A stretch of 64,000 nt of DNA from Sphingomonadales bacterium (GTDB lineage Bacteria; Pseudomonadota; Alphaproteobacteria; Sphingomonadales; Sphingomonadaceae). Under the pieces are notes generated by a model, which was given only the letters and a program-made list of their open reading frames with translations, made no database searches and was not told the origin of the DNA. Positions within the stretch are counted from its first letter, which is position 1, and each line of letters starts with the position of its first letter. Positions 58,316 through 64,000 of the stretch are shown here, in pieces. The position numbers were made by a program, and so were the translations under genes. The stretch is from NCBI GenBank assembly GCA_027488785.1, contig JAIYAY010000014.1, positions 62,001 to 126,000 on the forward strand, read 5' to 3'.

Positions 58316-60439
58316 CTACACGCTGGTCAGCTTTCCGAGCCGGATACGCGAGAGGACACCGTGCACATCCGCCACCGTACAGCCCAGACCTACTCCGATT
58401 GCAGCAGCCAGCGCGATATCCCCGGTTGTGCAATTTACATCCTCAGGCTCCAGCGCATCGATCTCAACCGCTATGCCATTCTCAAGCAGCGTCAATACTT
58501 TGCCATCCCATTTCGCCCTAATCTCACCCCCGCCAGGAATGGCACTTGCGCTTCCCTCGCCTGATGAAACTGTAACCGGGATGCCTCCAACGTCACGCGC
58601 TAAAGCGAGGCTTCGTTCAGCTGCAGCATCGACAACCAGTTGGCCACTCATGGGTATGATCATCTGAGCCAGATCCGAGAGCGCCTCCTTCCTTCCCCTG
58701 ACCTTATCACTGGCCAGCGCCAGAACTGAGCACCGGTCAAATGGCAGTAGGCTCGCGAGCGGCGTATCGTCATCGATCAGCACCAGCATTGAATCGATTG
58801 TCACGTCATCAAGCAAAGTTTGTGCAGCCTTGAAAAGGTTCGCAGGCGCCGTAACTGTCATTTGTCCCGCCGCACGGACCGAACGGGCACTTGCGATGCC
58901 GACACGGCGACCGCTGGCAACCAGCATGCGTTCAACGAGAGCCGGCACGACTGATCTGGCAGGTAAGCCGACGATTGCGGCGATGGGTATACAGGCCCCT
59001 GAAGGGAAAAGAAGATCAAGCACCTGCCCATAAAGATGCGCTGAGGTCGTCGTGCCTATAGTCGGCTGCGCATTTACCTCACAAATCGCCGCACCCGTTT
59101 CCGTCCATGGACGCTCGATGTCGGGTATCAGCAGGTCTACGCCGGCGAAGTCGAGCCGCAGCGCACGCGCAGCGCGCTCAGCCAGCAACCGGTTCGCGGG
59201 GTGCACCCTGTCGAAGACGCCCACCGGCACCCCGCCGGACGCGATGTTAGCCGTTCTGCGCAACCTTAGCCATTGGCCATCGGCTAGAACCGTTTCGGCA
59301 TTCATTCTCGCTTCCCGGATCAACTCAATCGCCTCGTCATTGAAATCAAGCGGCTTGAGCGGCGCGGACGGGGATTTGGACCGCCGCGGATCAGCGTTCA
59401 TCTTATCGACCAATTGGCGGACGGAGTGCACACCGTCTCCGATAATGCCCCCGGGCACGCGCTCCAGCGCCCAGATCAGCTTGCCCTGAAAAACAACGAG
59501 CCTGTAGTCGCGACCCTCGACATGCTTTTCAACAAGAATGGCATTGGAAAATTTTTGGGCTACTTCGAAGGCACGCATTACTCCTGCCGCATCCTTGATG
59601 CCAGCAGCGACCCCAAGGCCGCCATCCTTGTCCAGCGGCTTGACCACCACAGGATAGCCAAGCTGATCCGCAATCCTTACAGCATCCTCTGCCGAGCCCG
59701 CCAGCGCATGATCGGGAACCGGTATCCCGGCTCGCCGAAGCACCACTCCCGTTTTGAGCTTATTGCGGGCGATAGCGGTGGCAATCACAGAGGTGCTGTC
59801 AGTGAAGGAGCTGTCGATCCAGCGGCTACGTGATCCAGTGCCGATTTGATAAACGGTGCCTGTTAGCGGCACCCATGGCAACCGTTTGTTGTGGGCCGCC
59901 TCGAGGAAATGCAGGGTGTTGGAGCCTCTGATGCCCCTCGCGACACATTCCTTGAGGAAGGTAAGGACGTCAACCCGGCGATCGGAGGCGAAGGGCGTGT
60001 TTACGACAGACGGATCGGCAATGCCCTGAGCAATCACTCCACACACGAGACGAAGGGCACGGATGCAGGCGACATGATCTTGGGCAGGTAAGGCCAACTG
60101 CCAGGCGCTCCCATCCGGACTGTGCTGTAAAACCTTACCCGGATCGAAGATCGGATGTCCGGCGGCGCGTTGTAACTCCCGCGTCCAATGCAGGATGCGC
60201 CGGGTCAATGCCCGTCCCACTTCTTCATCTAGGTTCGCCTCCGGCTCCGCGCCTGACGGCATCACTGCTGTAAGTAGACGGTCTACAGCCGGCCAGTCGG
60301 TTACTTTGTCAACATTCACTGTAACCAAAGCCCTTAGGAAAGGCTGGCTAAGGCCGTAACCGAAGCCGTTGACGACGAATTGTATATTTGTGATCGCAAT
60401 GCCGGCCTGGCCTAACTTAGAAGATGCTTCTTGCGTCAC
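58316..60439 (-). CDS. Cyanophycin-synthetase-like ATP-grasp enzyme with degenerate Mur-ligase-like C-terminus
   Basis: A 707-residue protein arranged like CphA. An N-terminal helper domain (about 1-200) is followed by an ATP-grasp domain (about 215-470) with NKLKTGVVLRRAGIPVPDHA, LGYPVVVKPLDKDGGLGVAA, the Glu/Lys of AILVEKHVEGRDYRLVVFQG, IIGDGVHSVRQLVDKMNADP and AAICEVNAQPTIGTT. These match CphA motifs. The last 200 residues line up with the Mur-ligase half (LLPFDRCSVLALASDKVRG), but the P-loop GxxGKT is missing, so that second activity is probably lost. The enzyme likely ligates a carboxylate to an amine on a peptide; the substrate is unknown. The start is a GTG at 60439, 9 bases after the methyltransferase stop. 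Codon use looks less TTG-rich than neighbours, suggesting transfer. Confidence 0.78.
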   Translation of the reverse strand: MTQEASSKLGQAGIAITNIQFVVNGFGYGLSQPFLRALVTVNVDKVTDWPAVDRLLTAVMPSGAEPEANLDEEVGRALTRRILHWTRELQRAAGHPIFDPGKVLQHSPDGSAWQLALPAQDHVACIRALRLVCGVIAQGIADPSVVNTPFASDRRVDVLTFLKECVARGIRGSNTLHFLEAAHNKRLPWVPLTGTVYQIGTGSRSRWIDSSFTDSTSVIATAIARNKLKTGVVLRRAGIPVPDHALAGSAEDAVRIADQLGYPVVVKPLDKDGGLGVAAGIKDAAGVMRAFEVAQKFSNAILVEKHVEGRDYRLVVFQGKLIWALERVPGGIIGDGVHSVRQLVDKMNADPRRSKSPSAPLKPLDFNDEAIELIREARMNAETVLADGQWLRLRRTANIASGGVPVGVFDRVHPANRLLAERAARALRLDFAGVDLLIPDIERPWTETGAAICEVNAQPTIGTTTSAHLYGQVLDLLFPSGACIPIAAIVGLPARSVVPALVERMLVASGRRVGIASARSVRAAGQMTVTAPANLFKAAQTLLDDVTIDSMLVLIDDDTPLASLLPFDRCSVLALASDKVRGRKEALSDLAQMIIPMSGQLVVDAAAERSLALARDVGGIPVTVSSGEGSASAIPGGGEIRAKWDGKVLTLLENGIAVEIDALEPEDVNCTTGDIALAAAIGVGLGCTVADVHGVLSRIRLGKLTSV

Positions 60440-60448
60440 GTAAACACT

Positions 60449-61348
60449 TCAGACTTTAGCCACAGGCGTTGCAACGATAATAAAAAGCTCCCAACGCATG
60501 CCAACTTCATCCTCCAGTTGATCAATCCCGAGGTCCGCCTCGATAACGCGGGAGGTTTCTTCTGGGCGACAAGTACGTAGATCAAACATGCGGTGGCAGA
60601 ACTCAGCCATTTTGTCCGTGTCCGCGAACCGCCAATGGAATGGCACCCGCTCAGCGGAAAATATTTGCCAGCCCGTTTCCCGAAGCTCATTTAGCGTATG
60701 GTCACCAATGTAGATGCCTTTGTGTCCCGTGCTGTTGTGGCGGTCGACCCAGCCGTCAAGGAAGCCCGAGACGTTCGAAGATTCGTGGACGTCGGCGAGA
60801 ATGAAGCGTCCCCCTGCACGCACTGTCCTGGCCAATTCGGTAAACAGGGGTTGCTTGTTCGCGAGATGGTGCACTCCGGCGATGCTGATAGCAGCATCGA
60901 CGCCTCCATCTGTCCAAGGCAGCGGCAGCAATTCCTGATCCTTCTGGCCAGAACCAAAATTGGCGCAGGGCTCATGGCCCAACCAGTGCACGGTCTTCGG
61001 CAGGTAGCGAGCAAGATACCCACCGCCCGCAGGGACATCGCCAACCAACTGGCCCGCTTTTAGGTCCGCCCGCTGAATTATGTTTACGAACTCCTCACGC
61101 CGAGCGTCCGGAAACAGAGACATAGCCATGTCGTAAGGAGCACCGCGTACCTGAAACAAATCTTCATAGCTTGCGAGAAAACTCATGCTGCGCCGTAGCT
61201 TCCGTGCCAAAGGTTTAGCAAGCGCCAATTTAAGGCTGCAACCTAAATCCAGTAAGCGAAACTGAAAACGCCTTACCCAACTCTGATTAAGTGTCCGATC
61301 TGCGTGCTGACCAGAAGAGGTCATAAGGTGTTGAGTGAGTTCAGTCAT
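60449..61348 (-). CDS. SAM-dependent methyltransferase (class I)
   Basis: A 299-residue protein with motif I VGDVPAGGGYLARYLP at about residue 108, an acidic loop, and IAGVHHLANKQPLFTELART then VRAGGRFILADVHES (motifs of UbiE/type 11 small-molecule methyltransferases). The N-terminal about 90 residues are extra to the fold. The stop lies 9 bases before the start of the ATP-grasp gene, so the two form an operon, possibly for a small peptide-derived product. Its 5' end overlaps the transposase-derived ORF on the other strand. Confidence 0.82.
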   Translation of the reverse strand: MTELTQHLMTSSGQHADRTLNQSWVRRFQFRLLDLGCSLKLALAKPLARKLRRSMSFLASYEDLFQVRGAPYDMAMSLFPDARREEFVNIIQRADLKAGQLVGDVPAGGGYLARYLPKTVHWLGHEPCANFGSGQKDQELLPLPWTDGGVDAAISIAGVHHLANKQPLFTELARTVRAGGRFILADVHESSNVSGFLDGWVDRHNSTGHKGIYIGDHTLNELRETGWQIFSAERVPFHWRFADTDKMAEFCHRMFDLRTCRPEETSRVIEADLGIDQLEDEVGMRWELFIIVATPVAKV

Positions 61349-61454
61349 GCTCCCAAATGGAGGGCTTTATGATGGGCGGACAGAGGACTATTTGAAAACG
61401 TCGTCCACCTGTTGGCTCCTCCAAAGGTCAATGGATTTGCGGCTACCCGCTGAA

Positions 61455-61556
61455 GGCTTTATCTTCCAGTACATCAACGAGTTCTATAACATACGCTGCC
61501 GTCACTCATATCTGGGCGGCATAAGCCCGATGGTGTTCGAAGCAAAGATGACGTAA
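61455..61556 (+). pseudogene. IS3-family transposase remnant (C-terminal end of orfB)
   Basis: The last 33 residues of a plus-strand frame, FIFQYINEFYNIRCRHSYLG then GISPMVFEAKMT, match the C-terminal tail of IS3-family transposases (typical form YIEVFYNRQRRHSALGYLSP). The DDE catalytic core is gone; upstream codons in the frame are unrelated sequence. No terminal inverted repeat could be paired. It marks an old insertion next to tRNA-Leu(UAA). Confidence 0.75.
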
Positions 61557-61624
61557 TGAGACCAGCGATCGGCGCAAAACCGTTGCAAGCCCAATATTTC
61601 TAGAAGAAAAAATACGCTCAATGG

Positions 61625-61710
61625 TGGTGCGGATGGCGGGACTCGAACCCGCACGCCCTTACGGACAACAGATTTTAAGTCTGTAGCGTCTACCATTCCG
61701 CCACATCCGC
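61625..61710 (-). tRNA. tRNA-Leu (anticodon UAA)
   Basis: On the minus strand: acceptor GCGGATG/CATCCGC, anticodon stem ACAGA/TCTGT around CTTAAAA with anticodon TAA, a long variable arm, T-arm GGTTCGAGTCC, and encoded CCA at 61625-61627. Its 3' end faces the IS remnant and the ATP-grasp island. I found no second copy of its 3' end in the window. Confidence 0.97.
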
Positions 61711-61767
61711 TTAGCCATGCGCAGACAGCATTACGCCCGCAGGGTCAAGTGCCTTTACACAAACGAG

Positions 61768-62046
61768 TTATTTGTTGAGGCTTTCGCGGACTTCTTTGCC
61801 CGGTTTGAAATAGGGTACACGCTTCGATGGCACATCGACCGATGCACCAGTGCGCGGGTTGCGGCCCTTGCGCGGACTGCGGTCGCGGGTCGAAAACGCT
61901 CCAAAGCCACGTAATTCAACGCGTCCACCGTCGGAAAGACGTTGAATGATTTGGTCAAAAAACAGGTCGACGATCTTTTCGACTTCCTCTGTTTTGAGCT
62001 CCGGATTCTCGGCCTCAAGCTTTTTGATCAACTCGGAACGGATCAT
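61768..62046 (-). CDS. ihfB: Integration host factor, beta subunit
   Basis: DNA-bending protein of the HU/IHF family, 92 residues. It starts MIRSELIKKLEAENPELKTE, has the central VELRGFGAFSTRDRSPRKGR and the DNA-intercalating RNPRTG loop with the Pro of the beta arm, and ends VPYFKPGKEVRESLNK. The RSPRKGRNPRTG arm and the MIRSELI start fit IhfB rather than HU. It follows rpsA on the same strand, a gene order conserved in many Proteobacteria. Confidence 0.95.
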   Translation of the reverse strand: MIRSELIKKLEAENPELKTEEVEKIVDLFFDQIIQRLSDGGRVELRGFGAFSTRDRSPRKGRNPRTGASVDVPSKRVPYFKPGKEVRESLNK

Positions 62047-62190
62047 ATTATGTCCCTCTCTAACGGTTATCTAAAACAGCGTAGTGCGCTTATCAGATTT
62101 CACTTTACAATGCTTTACAATAATCATGCACGCTGGCAGAAAATTTTCATTATTACAACGGTCTTCCAAATGTTTCGTGCCAAAGGCAGT

Positions 62191-62225
62191 AAAAAACCCG
62201 CTCCTTGCGTGAGGAGCGGGTTTCT
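62191..62225 (-). terminator. Rho-independent terminator of rpsA
   Basis: On the minus strand AACCCGCTCC-TCACGCA-GGAGCGGGTT is followed by TTTTAC. It lies 36-70 bases after the rpsA stop, so rpsA and ihfB are likely separate or partly separate units. Confidence 0.9.
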
Positions 62226-62260
62226 ATTCCGATGTTTCGGATGTCGTTTTTAGGCGAAGC

Positions 62261-63967
62261 TTATTTCTTCACGCCCTTGAGCGCTTCACCCAAAATGTCG
62301 CCAAGCGATGCGCCGGAATCCGACGAACCATATTGCTCAACTGCTTGCTTTTCTTCCGCGAGCTGAAGCGCCTTAACCGAGAAGTTCGGCTTTTTCGAGC
62401 GGTCGAAACCGGTGACCATGGCGTCAAACTTCTGACCAACCTGGAAGCGGTCCGGACGCTGTTCGTCACGGTCGCGGCCAAGGTCGGCGCGTTTGATAAA
62501 GCCAGTTGCGCCGTCTTCGCCGGCTTGCACTTCAAGTCCGCCATCGCGCACTTCAAGAACGGTCACGGTGGTAGTTCCACCCTTCTTCAAACCGCTTACC
62601 GAAGCAGCACCGGCTGCCGATGGGGCACCCTTTTCAAGCTGCTTGATACCAAGCGAAATGCGCTCTTTCTCGGCGTCGATGTCAAGAACGATAGCCTTAA
62701 CGGTTTCGCCCTTGCGGTGAAGGTGCAAAGCTTCTTCGCCCGTGATGCCCCATGCGATGTCGGACATGTGGACCATGCCGTCAACGTCGCCGTCGAGGCC
62801 AATGAACAGACCAAATTCGGTCGCGTTCTTGACTTCACCTTCAACGGTGGAGCCAACTGGGAACTTGTCTGCGAACGATGCCCATGGATTGTCGTGCGCT
62901 TGCTTGAGGCCAAGCGAAATACGGCGCTTTTCCATGTCGATGTCGAGAACGACAACGTCGACTTCTTGTGAAGTCGAAACGATCTTGCCTGGGTGAACGT
63001 TCTTCTTTGTCCATGACATTTCCGAAACGTGGACCAAACCTTCGATACCGGCTTCGAGTTCGATGAACGCACCATATTCGGTGATGTTCGTGACCGAACC
63101 CTTGAGCTTTGTACCCACTGGGTACTTGGCAACTGCTGCATCCCAAGGATCGCTTTCCAGCTGCTTCATGCCAAGGCTGATGCGCTGTGTGTCCTTGTTG
63201 ATGCGGACGATCTGAACCTTAACGGTGTCACCAATGTTGATGACTTCGCTTGGGTGGTTGATACGCTTGTAGCTGATGTCGGTGACGTGCAGCAGGCCAT
63301 CGATGCCGCCCAGATCGACGAACGCACCATAATCGGTGATGTTCTTGACAACGCCGTCGATGATCTGACCTTCGACGAGGTTCTGGATAAGGCCCGTGCG
63401 CTGTTCTGCGCGTGTTTCTTCCAATATGGCGCGACGCGATACAACAATGTTGCCACGCTTACGGTCCATTTTGAGGATGACGAAAGGCTGGGCGATGTCC
63501 ATCAATGGCGCAACGTCACGTACGGGGCGGACGTCAACCTGGCTGCCGGGCAAGAATGCCACTGCGCCGCCAAGATCAACGGTGAAACCACCCTTCACGC
63601 GGCCGAAGATGACGCCGTCAACGCGGTTACCAGCGTCGAATTCGCCTTCAAGCACGTCCCAAGCGGCTTCGCGACGCGCGCGATCGCGGCTCAACATGGC
63701 TTCGCCGTTCATATTTTCTACGCGATCAACGAAGACTTCGACTTCGTCGCCAACCTTGAGGTCGGCTTTCTGGCCGGGCATAGCGAATTCACGCAGCGCC
63801 ACACGGCCTTCGGATTTGAGACCCACATCGATGACAGCATGGTCATTGTCGATTGCGGTTATGGTGCCTTTTACGACGCGGCCTTCAAAGCCTGCATCTG
63901 CGCCACCAAGTGATTCGTCGAGAAGTGCCGCGAAATCGTCGCGGGTCGGGTTTGGCGAAGTTGCCAT
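62261..63967 (-). CDS. rpsA: 30S ribosomal protein S1
   Basis: Binds mRNA leaders and unfolds them on the 30S subunit. The 568-residue protein has the six S1 (OB-fold) repeats. The first two are the ribosome-binding ones (VKGTITAIDNDHAVIDVGLK and GVIFGRVKGGFTVDLGGAVA); the others carry the repeated GAFVDLGGIDGLLHVTDISY, GAFIELEAGIEGLVHVSEMS and GLFIGLDGDVDGMVHMSDIA. The C-terminus ends ALKGVKK. The upstream leader runs off the window end. Confidence 0.97.
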   Translation of the reverse strand: MATSPNPTRDDFAALLDESLGGADAGFEGRVVKGTITAIDNDHAVIDVGLKSEGRVALREFAMPGQKADLKVGDEVEVFVDRVENMNGEAMLSRDRARREAAWDVLEGEFDAGNRVDGVIFGRVKGGFTVDLGGAVAFLPGSQVDVRPVRDVAPLMDIAQPFVILKMDRKRGNIVVSRRAILEETRAEQRTGLIQNLVEGQIIDGVVKNITDYGAFVDLGGIDGLLHVTDISYKRINHPSEVINIGDTVKVQIVRINKDTQRISLGMKQLESDPWDAAVAKYPVGTKLKGSVTNITEYGAFIELEAGIEGLVHVSEMSWTKKNVHPGKIVSTSQEVDVVVLDIDMEKRRISLGLKQAHDNPWASFADKFPVGSTVEGEVKNATEFGLFIGLDGDVDGMVHMSDIAWGITGEEALHLHRKGETVKAIVLDIDAEKERISLGIKQLEKGAPSAAGAASVSGLKKGGTTTVTVLEVRDGGLEVQAGEDGATGFIKRADLGRDRDEQRPDRFQVGQKFDAMVTGFDRSKKPNFSVKALQLAEEKQAVEQYGSSDSGASLGDILGEALKGVKK

Positions 63968-64000
63968 AGGTTAGAGTGTCCTTACGTACATTTTGTCCGG

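Noticed and set aside
61625-61710. att repeat of tRNA-Leu(UAA) bounding the 58-61.6 kb patch
   Set aside because: No second copy of the tRNA 3' end was found near 58 kb or elsewhere in the window.

Overview
The window comes from an alphaproteobacterium, most likely a Sphingomonadales member (Sphingopyxis/Sphingorhabdus-like). I infer this from the gene neighbourhoods (proA-nadD-rsfS-rlmH-ctpA, tRNA-Leu next to tamA-tamB, overlapping bactofilin and M23 genes, dsbB-coq7), the large TonB-dependent receptor, the moderate GC content and the frequent GTG/TTG starts. No search was run; all family names come from reading motifs.

Layout. 0-7.6 kb: housekeeping genes, mostly on the minus strand (GDPD phosphodiesterase, ArsC/Spx-like reductase, guaA, a TetR regulator, xth, an ErpA-like Fe-S carrier, an M23 peptidase, a Bcp peroxiredoxin). 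7.6-11.5 kb: glnE and tgt, overlapping. 11.8-16.7 kb: tldD, two small enzymes, then a P-II gene and amtB behind a consensus sigma-54 promoter. 17.6-19.3 kb: bactofilin and M23 peptidase genes. 19.5-25.6 kb: proA, nadD, rsfS, rlmH, ctpA, dsbB, coq7 and a secreted protein. 25.6-35.3 kb: a DUF885 peptidase-like gene, gltB/gltD, uppP and an NDUFA9-like protein. Nitrogen assimilation is strongly represented (glnE, P-II/amtB, gltBD).

35.5-48.9 kb is the main accessory region. tRNA-Leu(CAG) is followed by two tandem modules bounded by three copies of the tRNA 3' end. The modules share the same left-end and right-end sequences, and no integrase is visible in either. Module 1 (about 4.3 kb) carries a TonB-dependent receptor and a TetR regulator behind a very AT-rich upstream region. 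Module 2 (about 9 kb) carries a one-strand gene set: a small secreted Gly-Asn-rich protein, a CsgG/HfaB-like outer-membrane channel lipoprotein with a C-terminal OmpA-like segment, a 1635-residue secreted protein with about 17 imperfect curlin-like repeats, a TIGR02466-type 2OG-Fe(II) oxygenase, and a secreted protein with a peptidoglycan-binding-like C-terminus. It resembles the Caulobacter holdfast-anchor (hfaABD) and curli-type (type VIII) systems but is larger. I think it is the best candidate for an undescribed system here.

48.9-58 kb returns to the core chromosome (tamA, tamB, a small lipoprotein, a GST, comM). 58.3-61.6 kb is a second accessory patch: a cyanophycin-synthetase-like ATP-grasp enzyme whose Mur-ligase-like half has lost its P-loop, paired with a methyltransferase and flanked by an IS3-family transposase remnant next to tRNA-Leu(UAA). 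The window ends with ihfB and rpsA.

A family of REP-like palindromes (core TCCTGAA-CTTGT-TTCAGGA, plus an ATGCTGA variant) is scattered through the core intergenic spaces.
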